Origin: Gemmobacter aquarius | GTDB taxonomy: Bacteria; Pseudomonadota; Alphaproteobacteria; Rhodobacterales; Rhodobacteraceae | Direction: 5' to 3' | Assembly: GCF_003060865.1 (NCBI RefSeq) | Contig: NZ_CP028918.1 | Coordinates: 876,001 to 940,000 of the forward strand | Length of the DNA: 64,000 nucleotides | Shown here: one piece after another, positions 24,387 through 33,713 of the stretch | Layout of the letters: every line of letters starts with the position of its first letter | How positions within the stretch are numbered: position 1 is the first letter of the stretch | The notes under the pieces: model-generated | Seen by the model: only the letters and a program-made list of their open reading frames with translations | What the model was told of the DNA's origin: nothing | Database searches by the model: none | Made by a program: the position numbers and the translations under genes

Positions 24387-25880
24387 ATGGCGGGATCGGT
24401 CGAGACGGGACGGGGGCGGCTGTCGGCGCTTGGGCTTTCGGGGCGGGGCGGGCGCGATCCGGTTTTGACGGGGATCACGGCGGACAGTCGGGCGGTGCGG
24501 GCGGGAATGCTGTTTGCGGCCTTGCCCGGGGTGGCGGCGCATGGCGCGGCTTTCGTGGAGCAGGCTTTGGCGGCTGGGGCGGCGGCGGTGTTGACCGATG
24601 CCGAAGGGGCGAAGATTTGCGCCGGTGTCATGGCGGGGTCGGAGGCGGCTTTGGTCGTGGCCGAAGACCCGCGTGCGGCTTTGGCGGGCGCTGCGGCGCT
24701 GTGGTTCGGGGCGCAGCCCGAGGTGATGGTTGCGGTGACCGGGACCAACGGCAAGACATCCGTCGCGACCTTTGCGCGGCAGATCTGGATGGCGCTGGGC
24801 CATGCTGCCATCAATATCGGCACCACGGGTGTCGAGGGGGCATGGGCCGCGCCGTCGAGCCATACGACGCCGGATGCGATCACGCTGCACCGGATGCTTT
24901 CGCAGGCGGCGGTTGCGGGGGTAAGCCATGCGGCGATGGAGGCATCATCCCACGGGTTGGACCAGCGGCGGCTGGACGGGGTGCGGCTGGCGGCTGCGGG
25001 GTTCACCAATTTCACGCAGGACCATCTGGATTATCACGGTACGATGGAGGCCTATTTCGCGGCCAAGATGGCGCTGTTTGACCGTGTGTTGCCCGGCGAC
25101 GGGGTGGCGGTGGTCAATCTGAACGATGCCTACGGCGCGCGGGTGGCCGAAATTGCGCGGGCGCGCGGGTGCCGTGTGCTGACCGTGGGCCATGGTGCGG
25201 GCTGTGACCTGCGCTTGCTGGGGCAGCGCTATGATGCGACGGGGCAAGAGGTGCGGTTTTCGTGGGGCGGGCAGCCCTATCAGGTGCGGCTGGGTCTGAT
25301 CGGGGGGTTTCAGGCCGAGAACGTGGCGCTGGCGGCGGGGCTGGTGATCGGCGCGGGCGAGGATGCGGGGACGGTGTTTCGCGCCTTGCCGGAGCTGACA
25401 GGCGTGCGCGGGCGGATGCAACTTGCTGCGACGCGGACGAATGGGGCTGCGGTTTTCGTCGATTACGCGCATACGCCCGATGCGATTGCGACGGCTTTGA
25501 AGGCCTTGCGCCCGCATGTGATGGGGCGGCTGGTGGTGGTGTTCGGCGCGGGGGGAGACCGTGACCGGACGAAGCGCCCCTTGATGGGGGCTGCGGCGGC
25601 TGAACATGCGGATGTCGTGTTTGTGACGGATGACAACCCGAGATCCGAGGTGCCGGCGGCCATTCGTGCAGAAATATTGCAAGCCTGCCCCGAGGCGACC
25701 GAGGTGGGCGACCGCGCCGAGGCGATCTTGCGCGGGGTCGATGCGCTGGGGCCGGGGGATGCCTTGCTGATTGCGGGCAAGGGGCACGAGACGGGGCAGA
25801 CCATCGGGGGGCAGGTGTTTCCCTTTGACGATGTGGAACAGGCGAGCATTGCGGTTGCCGCGCTCGACGGGGTGATCTGA
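24387..25880 (+). CDS. murE: UDP-MurNAc-L-Ala-D-Glu:meso-diaminopimelate ligase
   Basis: 497 residues. Mur-ligase layout: substrate-binding N-domain (ITADSRAVRAGMLFAALPG), ATPase with VTGTNGKTSVATF near residue 118, and a C-domain with the DNPRSE motif near residue 415 that selects meso-diaminopimelate over lysine. It adds the third residue of the stem peptide in the cytosol. The stop overlaps the murF ATG by one base (TGATGG). Confidence 0.97.
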   Translation: MAGSVETGRGRLSALGLSGRGGRDPVLTGITADSRAVRAGMLFAALPGVAAHGAAFVEQALAAGAAAVLTDAEGAKICAGVMAGSEAALVVAEDPRAALAGAAALWFGAQPEVMVAVTGTNGKTSVATFARQIWMALGHAAINIGTTGVEGAWAAPSSHTTPDAITLHRMLSQAAVAGVSHAAMEASSHGLDQRRLDGVRLAAAGFTNFTQDHLDYHGTMEAYFAAKMALFDRVLPGDGVAVVNLNDAYGARVAEIARARGCRVLTVGHGAGCDLRLLGQRYDATGQEVRFSWGGQPYQVRLGLIGGFQAENVALAAGLVIGAGEDAGTVFRALPELTGVRGRMQLAATRTNGAAVFVDYAHTPDAIATALKALRPHVMGRLVVVFGAGGDRDRTKRPLMGAAAAEHADVVFVTDDNPRSEVPAAIRAEILQACPEATEVGDRAEAILRGVDALGPGDALLIAGKGHETGQTIGGQVFPFDDVEQASIAVAALDGVI

Positions 25881-27349
25881 TGGCTCAAGGAAACAAACCC
25901 CTTTGGACAAGGGACGAGGCGGTTGCCGCGACGGGCGGCGTCTGTGCTGCCGATTGGGCGGCGGATGGGGTTTCCATCGACACGCGGACGATTGCGGCGG
26001 GTGATCTGTTCGTGGCGTTGAAGGACGTGCGCGACGGGCATGATTTCGTGGCGCAGGCGCTGGCCAAGGGGGCGGCTGCCGCTTTGGTGAGCCGTGTGCC
26101 CGAGGGCGTGCCTGCGGATGCGCCGCTTTTGGTGGTGCCCGATGTGCTGGCGGCCTTGGAGCGGTTGGGTGTTGCTGCGCGGGCGCGGACACGGGCGCGG
26201 GTCGTGGGGGTGACGGGATCGGTCGGCAAAACCTCGACCAAGGAGATGCTGCGGGCAATCTTGGGCGGGCAGGGGCGGGTTCATGCCGCCGAGGCGAGCT
26301 ATAACAACCATTGGGGCGTGCCGCTGACGCTGGCGCGCATGCCTGCGGATGCCGATTTCGCGGTGATCGAGATCGGGATGAACCATCCCGGCGAGATCGC
26401 GCCACTTGCCCGCATGGCGCGGCTGGATGTGGCGATGGTGACGACCGTGGCGCCCGCGCATCTGGAGGCTTTCGAGAGTGTCGAGGGGATCGCGCAGGAG
26501 AAGGCGTCGATCATGGACGGGCTGGTTTCGGGCGGCGTGGCCGTGCTGAACGCCGATGTGGCGACAAGCGGCATATTGCGGGCGCGGGCAGATGCGGCGG
26601 GGGCGCGTGCGGTGATGTTCGGGGCCGATGCGGGGGCCGACTGGCGCCTGCAATCGGTCACGATCCGTGACGAGGCGACCGTGGTTCAGGCGGTGCGGAA
26701 CGGTGCGCCGCTGCTGTTCAAGGTGCTGTCGCCGGGGCGGCATTTCGCGGCCAATGCGCTGGGGGCGCTGGCGGTGGCGGAAGCCATGGGCTGTGACGCT
26801 GCGATTGCGGCCTGCGATATCGGGCGCTGGTCGCCCCCCACGGGGCGCGGCACGCGCGAGCGGATCGAGATGGACCCGCTGGAGGACCGTGGCTTCGACC
26901 TGATCGACGATGCCTTCAACGCCAATCCGGCGAGCATGGCGGCGGCGCTCGATCTGTTGATCGGGGCGGTGCCCGAAAACGGTGTGGGCCGTGTGGCCAA
27001 GGGGCGGCGGATCGCCATTTTGGGCGACATGCTGGAACTGGGGCCGACGGAAAGTGCGCTGCATGCGGCGATTGCTGCCCATCCGGGGCTGGAGGCGGTG
27101 GACCGTATCCATTGCGTGGGGCCAAGGATGCAGGCGCTGTGGCAGGCGCTGCCACGGGCGCAGCGTGGCGAATGGGCACTGACGGCGACCGAGTTGCTGC
27201 CACGGGTGCGCGGGCTGATCGATCCGGGGGATGTGATCCTTGTGAAAGGATCGAAAGGCATAAAGGTCAGCGCAATCGTTGACGCCTTGCGCAAATTGGG
27301 GCAGTCGGGCCCGACGAAAGCCGCGACAAAGCACATGGGGACAGAGTGA
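25880..27349 (+). CDS. murF: UDP-MurNAc-tripeptide:D-Ala-D-Ala ligase
   Basis: 489 residues. ATPase motif [13 protein letters not shown] near residue 111, [10 protein letters not shown] near residue 158, and a C-domain with [15 protein letters not shown] near residue 338. It adds D-Ala-D-Ala to complete the UDP-MurNAc-pentapeptide. The N-domain [16 protein letters not shown] matches the family. mraY follows within 2 bp. Confidence 0.97.
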   Translation: MAQGNKPLWTRDEAVAATGGVCAADWAADGVSIDTRTIAAGDLFVALKDVRDGHDFVAQALAKGAAAALVSRVPEGVPADAPLLVVPDVLAALERLGVAARARTRARVVGVTGSVGKTSTKEMLRAILGGQGRVHAAEASYNNHWGVPLTLARMPADADFAVIEIGMNHPGEIAPLARMARLDVAMVTTVAPAHLEAFESVEGIAQEKASIMDGLVSGGVAVLNADVATSGILRARADAAGARAVMFGADAGADWRLQSVTIRDEATVVQAVRNGAPLLFKVLSPGRHFAANALGALAVAEAMGCDAAIAACDIGRWSPPTGRGTRERIEMDPLEDRGFDLIDDAFNANPASMAAALDLLIGAVPENGVGRVAKGRRIAILGDMLELGPTESALHAAIAAHPGLEAVDRIHCVGPRMQALWQALPRAQRGEWALTATELLPRVRGLIDPGDVILVKGSKGIKVSAIVDALRKLGQSGPTKAATKHMGTE

Positions 27350-27350
27350 C

Positions 27351-28433
27351 ATGTTTTACTGGCTGACCGCCTTTTCGGACGGGGGCGACGTGTTCAACCT
27401 GTTCCGCTACATCACATTCCGCGCGGGGGCTGCTTTCGTCACCGCGCTGGTCTTCGGTTTCGTCTTCGGGCGGCCCTTGATCGACCTTTTGCGCCGCAAG
27501 CAGAAGAAGGGTCAGCCGATCCGCGAGGATGGCCCGCAGACGCATTTCGTCAAGGCGGGAACCCCGACGATGGGGGGGCTTCTGATCCTGTCGGCGCTCG
27601 TCGTGTCGACCCTGCTCTGGGCGCGGCTGGACAACCCCTATGTCTGGATCGTGCTGCTGGTGACGCTGGCATTCGGACTGATCGGCTTTGCCGATGACTA
27701 TGCCAAGGTGACCAAGCAGAACACCAAGGGCGTGTCGGGCAAGGTTCGTTTTGGCGCCGGGTTGGCTATCGCGGCGCTGGCGAGTTTTGCGGCGGCGAGT
27801 TTCCATCCGGCGGAATTGACCAACCAGTTGGCGCTGCCGTTCTTCAAGGATGCGCTGATCAACCTTGGCATCCTGTTCGTGCCCTTTGGCATGATCGTGA
27901 TCGTGGGGGCGGCCAATGCGGTGAACCTGACGGACGGTCTGGACGGGCTGGCGATCATGCCCGTGATGATCGCGGCGGGGACGTTGGGGGTGATTTCCTA
28001 TGTGGTGGGCAACTACAATTTCACCGAATATCTGGGCGTGCATTTCGTGCCCGGTACGGGGGAGTTGCTGATCTTTGCCGCGGCCCTGTTCGGCGGGGGC
28101 TTGGGGTTCTTGTGGTATAACGCGCCGCCTGCTGCCGTGTTTATGGGGGATACCGGGTCGCTGGCGTTGGGCGGGGCACTGGGGGCGATTGCGGTCTGCA
28201 CCAAGCACGAGATCGTGCTGGCCATCGTGGGCGGGCTGTTCGTGGTCGAGGCGCTGTCGGTCATCATACAGGTGCTTTACTTCAAGCGCACGGGGCGGCG
28301 GGTGTTCCTGATGGCGCCGATCCACCACCACTTTGAAAAGAAGGGCTGGGCCGAGCCGCAGATCGTGATCCGGTTCTGGATCATCTCGCTCATTCTGGCG
28401 CTGGCAGGCTTGGCAACGCTGAAGGTGCGCTGA
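27351..28433 (+). CDS. mraY: Phospho-MurNAc-pentapeptide translocase (lipid I synthase)
   Basis: 360 residues with about ten membrane helices. Conserved cytoplasmic loops: [11 protein letters not shown] near residue 75, GFADDYAKV near residue 113, [13 protein letters not shown] near residue 192, and a terminal HHHFEKKGW. It transfers phospho-MurNAc-pentapeptide to undecaprenyl phosphate. ATG 27351 lies directly after the murF stop; an upstream extension to 27279 is within murF and not used. A hairpin follows the gene. Confidence 0.97.
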   Translation: MFYWLTAFSDGGDVFNLFRYITFRAGAAFVTALVFGFVFGRPLIDLLRRKQKKGQPIREDGPQTHFVKAGTPTMGGLLILSALVVSTLLWARLDNPYVWIVLLVTLAFGLIGFADDYAKVTKQNTKGVSGKVRFGAGLAIAALASFAAASFHPAELTNQLALPFFKDALINLGILFVPFGMIVIVGAANAVNLTDGLDGLAIMPVMIAAGTLGVISYVVGNYNFTEYLGVHFVPGTGELLIFAAALFGGGLGFLWYNAPPAAVFMGDTGSLALGGALGAIAVCTKHEIVLAIVGGLFVVEALSVIIQVLYFKRTGRRVFLMAPIHHHFEKKGWAEPQIVIRFWIISLILALAGLATLKVR

Positions 28434-28455
28434 GGCGCGCGGGGAAGGTTTCGGG

Positions 28456-28481
28456 GCCGGACTGCCGGAGGGCGGTCCGGC
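28456..28481 (+). terminator. Hairpin after mraY
   Basis: GCCGGACTGCC-GGAG-GGCGGTCCGGC, an 11-bp stem with a single mismatch at most, then TTCGTGTTT. It may end or weaken the upstream dcw transcript before dedA. Confidence 0.6.
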
Positions 28482-28507
28482 TTCGTGTTTGAGGGGATGG
28501 GAAAGCC

Positions 28508-29065
28508 ATGACGATGGAAGCGCTGATCGCGGCCTGGGGGCTGCCTGCGCTGACGCTGGGGTCGCTGTTCGAGGGCGACGCTGTGGCCTTTATCGGCGGG
28601 CTGATGGCGCATCGCGGGCTGATTTCGGCCGTGGGCGCCTGGGCTGCGGTGACGGTGGGGGCAATGGGAGTGGACAACGTGCTGTTCCATCTGGGGCGCC
28701 ATTCGGGGCGGGTGCCTTTGGTGGCGCGGCTTTTGCGCAACCCGGTCGCGGTGCGGGTGACGGCTGCGGCTGCGGCGCATCCGGTGAAGATCATCCTCGG
28801 GTTCCGCTTCGTCTGGGGGACACGGACCTTTACGCCGCCGGTGCTGGGCGCGGCGGGGGTGAACGGGCTTTTGTTCCTTGCGCTGGACGCGGTTTCGGTG
28901 TCGCTTTGGGCGGCGCTTTACGTCGGCCTCGGCTTCGGGTTGGGGTTGACGGTCGAGCGGCTTTGGGGCGCGCTGAGCTGGGGGCAGCATGTGGCGCTGT
29001 CGGTCGGGGCGGGCGTGCTGCTGGCGGGCGGGCTTTACGCGCTGTGGCGGCGGCGGGCGCGGTAG
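28508..29065 (+). CDS. DedA-family membrane protein
   Basis: 185 residues, about five hydrophobic segments. The DedA pattern is visible as E23 in GSLFEGDAVAFIGG and the RFVWGTRTFTPPVLGAAG region near residue 99. DedA/SNARE-associated proteins are implicated in undecaprenyl-phosphate or lipid recycling, which would fit placement between mraY and murD; that link is inference. GGGATGGGAAAGCC precedes the ATG. The C-terminus is short and arginine-rich. Confidence 0.82.
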   Translation: MTMEALIAAWGLPALTLGSLFEGDAVAFIGGLMAHRGLISAVGAWAAVTVGAMGVDNVLFHLGRHSGRVPLVARLLRNPVAVRVTAAAAAHPVKIILGFRFVWGTRTFTPPVLGAAGVNGLLFLALDAVSVSLWAALYVGLGFGLGLTVERLWGALSWGQHVALSVGAGVLLAGGLYALWRRRAR

Positions 29066-29114
29066 CGGAATTTTGCAGAAAAATTCCGCGCAAATTTCTT
29101 GAGGAAGAAATTTG
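29065..29114. repeat. Palindrome pair after dedA
   Basis: 29065-29089 GCGGAATTTT-GCAGA-AAAATTCCGC and 29091-29114 CAAATTTCTT-GAGG-AAGAAATTTG. The second shares its left arm with the palindrome at 391-413. They begin at the last base of dedA. Confidence 0.85.
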
Positions 29115-29192
29115 GGTTGCGCCTGTGCCAAATGGCGCAAGGAACGGTCCGGCGGGTGGTCGCGTCTGGTATGTGCCAAAGGAATGACGCAC

Positions 29193-29261
29193 TGACGCGG
29201 CCTTTGCATCCGACCGTGCTGGTGACGGGTGGCAGCCGTGGCATCGGTCTTGCGATCTGCA
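29193..29261 (+). pseudogene. Duplicated 5' end of an SDR dehydrogenase gene
   Basis: This 69-bp segment matches the 5' end of the SDR gene at 29816-29884 with about five differences. It still encodes LTRPLHPTVLVTGGSRGIGLAIC and then stops. Most differences are silent or conservative, so it looks like the truncated start of a second, once-coding SDR copy rather than a fresh duplication. Confidence 0.75.
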
Positions 29262-29814
29262 TCGCATGAGCCGTTCGTGAGTGAGTGATCATCCGCGCGC
29301 GATGTCGAGGGTTCACCATGGCTTGGGCCATGACGCTGGACAACGGCTTGGGGGATCGTTTCCCGAAGGAAGTTTTTCACGGCGGAATAGAGCGACCCAG
29401 ACGCGTCGGGACAGGCGGACTACAAGAACTTTCTAGTTTCTGCGCGGCGCGGCGTCCGAGAGTTTTTCAGACACCGCTTTTGACGCCAAGGTGATCGGTG
29501 CATGACATCTCTGGCGGAGCGAAAGCTGCTTACCATCGGTCATTTTCTGTCCGGCACGCTCTGGTCGCGGATCGATGCGGCAAAGCTGCGACTTCCCAAA
29601 TCGCGCAGGATCGAAGTCTTGCGCCAGGGGTTTTAGGTGTTTACTCCCGCAGTTTGAGGGTGCCTGAGGTGCGCTTGGGCCGGAATGAACGAGCGTGGCG
29701 TCTTGCCGGGGCCAGTGAATTTTCTGCGAAAATTCAGGCCCAAGGGTTTGGCTGCGGGATTTGGCGGCTGTCGGGGAGGGTATCGGGAATGGTCTGGTCG
29801 GGAGAGTTCGGAAC
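29262..29814. other. Interval between the SDR fragment and the SDR gene
   Basis: About 550 bp without a recognised gene. A 44-codon frame at 29502-29636 (MTSLAERKLLTIGHFLSG...) has a natural-looking composition but no family I know and no good ribosome site. A palindrome of the window family sits at 29716-29736 (TGAATTTT-CTGCG-AAAATTCA). The stretch may be the remains of whatever separated the two SDR copies. Confidence 0.5.
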
Positions 29815-30485
29815 ATGACGCGGCCTTTGCATCCGACGGCGCTGGTGACGGGTGGCAACCGTGGCATAGGGCTTGCGATCTGCAAGGCGCTGGTGGCGCG
29901 GGGGTGCCGTGTCACGCTTGGCGCGCGGGACGAGGAGCGCGGGCGCAGGGCGGCGGCCGAGGCGGGTTGTGCCTATGCGCGGCTGGATCTTGCTGACCCC
30001 GATACATGCTTTGACGCCGTAGTGCAGGCAGGCGGGTTCGACATTCTGGTCAACAATGCGGGGGTTCTGAACGAGGTGTCGCTTTTGTCGCCGAAGTCGG
30101 ATTTTGCGGAAGCCATGGAGGTGATGGTGCAGGCGCCGCTCGATCTGATCCGGCTGAACCTGCCGCATTGGCGCGAGACGGGTTGGGGCCGGATCGTCAA
30201 CCTGTCGTCGGGGCTGGGTGCCCATGCCGAGGGGTTGGGGGGCCGGGCGCTTACGGGGTGGCCAAGGCGGCGCTGAACGCGCTGACGCGGGCGCTGCCGC
30301 GCGATCTGCCCAAGGGGGTGAAGGTGAACGCCTGTTGTCCGGGCTGGGTTGCCACGCGGATGGGCGGGGCGGGTGCGCCTTTGACGGTGGAGGAAGGTGC
30401 GGATACGCCGGTGTGGCTGGCGCTGCTGCCCGAGGACGGGCCGACGGGCGGGTTCTTCCGCCAGCGCCAGCCGATTGGCTGGTAG
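29815..30485 (+). pseudogene. Short-chain dehydrogenase/reductase, frameshifted
   Basis: Frame 1 from ATG 29815 encodes the Rossmann motif TGGNRGIG, the NNAG motif ([10 protein letters not shown] near residue 80) and the catalytic serine region IVNLSSGLG. Near 30236 the frame is lost; the next frame continues with [15 protein letters not shown] (the YxxxK motif) and ends at 30485. Adding one G to the G6 run in TTGGGGGGCCGG restores a complete protein of about 223 residues. So it is either a recent pseudogene or a homopolymer error. Substrate unknown. Confidence 0.8.
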
Positions 30486-30559
30486 GGGCGGATGGTTGGG
30501 GCTATTCGGGCGGGGCGGGATCGCCTATCCGCTTGGTCAGGGTTTCGGGGGGCTGCGGG

Positions 30560-31963
30560 ATGATACCGGTTCGGGGATATGCGGGGGCGAAGGTGGCGGT
30601 GCTGGGTTTGGGCCGGTCGGGTCTGGCCACGGCGCGGGCGCTGGTTGCGGGCGGGGCCGAGGCGTTGCTTTGGGATGACAGCCCCGAGGCGCGGGCAGCG
30701 GCCGAGGCCGAGGGTTTTGTGCTGACCGATCTGGGCCGCGCCGGCGCGCTGGAGGGCGTGGTGGTGCTGGTCACGTCTCCGGGTATTCCGCATCTTTACC
30801 CCGCGCCGCATCGCATCATCAGGGCGGCGATGGAGGCGGGCGTGCCGGTCGACAATGACATCGGGTTGTTCTTCCGCAGTTTCGCCGCCGAGGATTGGGA
30901 CGGGTTCGACGTGACGCCGCGTGTCATCGCGGTGACGGGGTCGAACGGGAAATCGACCACCACCGCGCTGATCGCGCATATTCTGGCCGAGGCGGGGCGA
31001 CCCGTGCAAATGGCGGGCAATATCGGGCGCGGGGTTCTCGACATCGATCCTGCGGTGGATGGCGAGGTGGTGGTGCTGGAGTTGTCGTCCTATCAGACGG
31101 AACTCGCGCGGGCGCTGACGCCGGATGTGGCGGTGTTCACCAACCTGTCGCCCGACCACCTTGATCGCCACAACGGGATGGGCGGCTATTTCGCGGCCAA
31201 GCGGCGGCTTTTTGCCGAGGGCGGGCCGGACCGTGCGGTGATCGGGGTCGACGAGGTGGAGGGCGTGTTTCTGGCGGGGCAGCTTGCCGAGGGGGCTGCG
31301 GATGACCGCGTGATCCGCATCTCGTCGGGGCAGAAGCTGGACGGGTTCGGCTGGTCGGTCTTTGCGCGCAAGGGGTTTCTGGCGGAATGGCGCAAGGGGC
31401 GGCAGGTGGCGTCGATCGACCTGCGCGAGGTGGCGGGCCTGCCGGGCGCGCATAACCACCAGAATGCCTGTGCCGCCTATGCCGCTTGCCGGACGCTGGG
31501 TTTGGCCCCGCGCGAGATCGAGGCGGGTTTGCGCAGTTTTGCAGGGCTGCCGCACCGGAGCCAGCTGGTGGGCGAACGTGGCGGGGTGCGGTTCGTGAAC
31601 GACAGCAAGGCGACGAACGTGGATTCGGCGGCCAAGGCCTTGCAGGCATTTGCGCGCATCCGCTGGATTGCGGGGGGTATGGGCAAGGAGGGCGGGATCG
31701 CGGCCTTGCAGCCCTTGCTCGGGTCGGTGGCGAAGGCCTATCTGATCGGTCATTCGGCGCGGGATTTCGCGCTGCAACTGGGCGACACGCCGTACGAGAT
31801 TTGCGAGACGATGGCGCGGGCGGTCGAGCGGGCGGCCGCCGAGGCCGAGGCGGGGGATGTGGTGCTGCTGGCCCCTGCCGCGGCGAGTTTCGACCAGTAT
31901 CCGAATTTCGAAAAGCGCGGCGAGGATTTCACCGCGCGGGTTCAGGCCCTAGCTATCGCGTGA
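30560..31963 (+). CDS. murD: UDP-MurNAc-L-alanine:D-glutamate ligase
   Basis: 467 residues from ATG 30560 ([21 protein letters not shown]). ATPase motif [16 protein letters not shown] near residue 124, ELSSYQTEL near residue 174, [12 protein letters not shown] near residue 297 and FVNDSKATN near residue 345. It adds D-glutamate to UDP-MurNAc-Ala in the cytosol. It lies 75 bp downstream of the broken SDR gene and is followed by a hairpin, so it may end this part of the dcw cluster. Confidence 0.96.
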   Translation: MIPVRGYAGAKVAVLGLGRSGLATARALVAGGAEALLWDDSPEARAAAEAEGFVLTDLGRAGALEGVVVLVTSPGIPHLYPAPHRIIRAAMEAGVPVDNDIGLFFRSFAAEDWDGFDVTPRVIAVTGSNGKSTTTALIAHILAEAGRPVQMAGNIGRGVLDIDPAVDGEVVVLELSSYQTELARALTPDVAVFTNLSPDHLDRHNGMGGYFAAKRRLFAEGGPDRAVIGVDEVEGVFLAGQLAEGAADDRVIRISSGQKLDGFGWSVFARKGFLAEWRKGRQVASIDLREVAGLPGAHNHQNACAAYAACRTLGLAPREIEAGLRSFAGLPHRSQLVGERGGVRFVNDSKATNVDSAAKALQAFARIRWIAGGMGKEGGIAALQPLLGSVAKAYLIGHSARDFALQLGDTPYEICETMARAVERAAAEAEAGDVVLLAPAAASFDQYPNFEKRGEDFTARVQALAIA

Positions 31964-31975
31964 CCGTGGCTGGCG

Positions 31976-32002
31976 CCGGGGAGGGTTTTCCACCCTCCCC
32001 GG
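31976..32002 (+). terminator. Hairpin after murD
   Basis: CCGGGGAGGGT-TTTCC-ACCCTCCCCGG, 11-bp perfect stem, 12 bp after the murD stop, with no T run. It lies between convergent murD and purD. Confidence 0.55.
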
Positions 32003-32010
32003 ACCCCTCC

Positions 32011-32036
32011 CGAGGATATTTGAGCGAGTGTGAAAG
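32011..32036 (+). repeat. GAGGATATTTGAGC repeat, copy 3
   Basis: CGAGGATATTTGAGCGAGTGTGAAAG, same orientation as copy 1. It faces copy 4 (32089-32118), giving an inverted pair between convergent murD and purD. Confidence 0.75.
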
Positions 32037-32088
32037 AGACACCGGGTTGTCAGCCGTGACGGGTGCGTCGGGCTGACTGCGTTCTTTC

Positions 32089-32118
32089 CATTCACGCTGG
32101 CCCAAATATCCTCGGGGG
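32089..32118 (-). repeat. GAGGATATTTGGGC repeat, copy 4
   Basis: On the minus strand CCCCGAGGATATTTGGGCCAGCGTGAATGG, nearly identical to copy 1 at 16581-16613. Inverted relative to copy 3, 55 bp away. Confidence 0.8.
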
Positions 32119-32197
32119 AGGGGGAGGGGTCGGGGGAGGGGCAGAAGGGCCCCTCCCCGGGGCGGGCGTGATCGCAGCGGCGGGGCCTATGCGCTTG

Positions 32198-33460
32198 TCA
32201 GAGGGCGCGCCAGCCGATGTCGCGGCGGCAGAAGCCTTGGGGCCAGTCGAGGGCGTCGACCATGGCATAGGCGCGGGCGCGGGCCTCGGCCAGGGTCGTG
32301 CCACGGGCGGTGACGTTCAGCACGCGGCCGCCGTTGGCGGTTAGGGTGCCGTTGGTGGTGGTGGTTCCGGCGTGGAACACCATCTGCGACGAGGTTTCGG
32401 GCAGGGCGTCGATGCCCTTGATGGGGGTGCCTTTTTCGTAGGCGGCGGGGTAGCCCTTTGCTGCCATGACCACGGTCAGGGCGTGGTCGTCGGCCCATGT
32501 GACCTGCGCCTGATCGAGGCGGGTTTCGGCACAGGCGAGCAGAAGGTCGAGCGCCTGTGCGCCGAGGCGCATCATGAGCACCTGCGTTTCGGGGTCGCCG
32601 AAGCGGGCGTTGTATTCGACAAGGCGGCCCTGGCCATTTTCGATCATCAGGCCGGCGTAGAGCACGCCTTGGTAGGGCGTGCCGCGGCGGGCCATTTCGC
32701 GGATGGTGGGCAGGACGATTTCACGCATGGCGCGGTCGGCGATTTCGTCGGTCAGCACGGGGGCGGGCGAATAGGCGCCCATGCCGCCGGTGTTGGGGCC
32801 GGTGTCGCCATCGCCCACGCGCTTGTGGTCTTGGGCCGTGCCGATGGGCAGGGCGTTCACGCCGTCGGTGAGGATGAAGAACGAGGCTTCCTCGCCGGTC
32901 ATGAATTCCTCGATCACCACCTCGGCGCCTGCCGCGCCGAATTCGCCGCCGAACATGTCGTCGATGGCGGCGAGGGCTTCGTCAAGGGTCATGGCGACGA
33001 TGACGCCTTTGCCTGCGGCGAGGCCATCGGCTTTCACCACGATGGGGGCGCCCATGGCGTGCACATAGGCGCGGGCGGGTTCTGCGGCGGTGAAGCGGGC
33101 ATAGGCGGCGGTGGGGGCGGCGCAGGCGTCGCAGATTTCCTTGGTGAAGGCTTTGGAGGCTTCGAGTTTGGCGGCTGCTGCCGAGGGGCCGAAGGTGAGG
33201 ATGCCTGCGGCGCGGGTGGCATCGGCCACGCCTGCGGCCAGCGGGGCTTCGGGGCCTATGATGACGAAGTCGATGGCGTTTTCTTCGCAGAAGGCGACGA
33301 CCGTGCTGCCAGACAGGATGTCTATGTCGGCGGTTTCTGCAAGCCGGGCGATGCCCGCATTGCCGGGGGCCACGATCAGGCGGTCGGTTTTCGGGTTTTG
33401 CTTGACGGCCCATGCGAGGGCATGTTCGCGGCCGCCTGCGCCGAGGATGAGGATGTTCAT
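32198..33460 (-). CDS. purD: Phosphoribosylamine-glycine ligase
   Basis: 420 residues (MNILILGAGGREHALAWAV). ATP-grasp enzyme with GPEAPLAAG near residue 77, VVKADGLAAGKGV near residue 140, GPNTGGMGAYSPAP near residue 216 and EYNARFGDPETQ near residue 287. It makes glycinamide ribonucleotide, step 2 of purine synthesis. It faces murD convergently and is divergent from xseA. It is a single gene here, not in a pur operon. Confidence 0.97.
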   Translation of the reverse strand: MNILILGAGGREHALAWAVKQNPKTDRLIVAPGNAGIARLAETADIDILSGSTVVAFCEENAIDFVIIGPEAPLAAGVADATRAAGILTFGPSAAAAKLEASKAFTKEICDACAAPTAAYARFTAAEPARAYVHAMGAPIVVKADGLAAGKGVIVAMTLDEALAAIDDMFGGEFGAAGAEVVIEEFMTGEEASFFILTDGVNALPIGTAQDHKRVGDGDTGPNTGGMGAYSPAPVLTDEIADRAMREIVLPTIREMARRGTPYQGVLYAGLMIENGQGRLVEYNARFGDPETQVLMMRLGAQALDLLLACAETRLDQAQVTWADDHALTVVMAAKGYPAAYEKGTPIKGIDALPETSSQMVFHAGTTTTNGTLTANGGRVLNVTARGTTLAEARARAYAMVDALDWPQGFCRRDIGWRAL

Positions 33461-33539
33461 GGGCCGGTGTCCCCCTTTGGTTGCCGTTCGGCTATAGGGG
33501 CGGAACAGGGGGGCGTGCAAGCGGGGCGGGCACAGGGAG

Positions 33540-33654
33540 CGAAATCTGACGCAGATTTCGCGGCGATTTCTGACGCAGAAATCGGGGGCGCGCCTGTCGG
33601 GGCGGGCGCGGAATTTGCGTCAAATTCCGGCGCGGTTTCTTTGTGAGAAACCGC
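33540..33654. repeat. Four palindromes between purD and xseA
   Basis: 33541-33559 GAAATCT-GACGC-AGATTTC; 33564-33584 CGATTTCT-GACGC-AGAAATCG; 33610-33628 GGAATTTG-CGT-CAAATTCC; 33632-33654 GCGGTTTCT-TTGTG-AGAAACCGC. The first two have the same loop with different stems. The third is identical in its core to the palindrome at 56769-56791. Confidence 0.88.
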
Positions 33655-33713
33655 TTTGCGGTTTTCCTTTGGCGTCGGGCGGCTTACCATCGATGGGCAC
33701 CACGGAGAGCACG

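Noticed and set aside
29502..29636. 44-codon small gene
   Set aside because: No good ribosome site and no family; left as a note in the interval feature.
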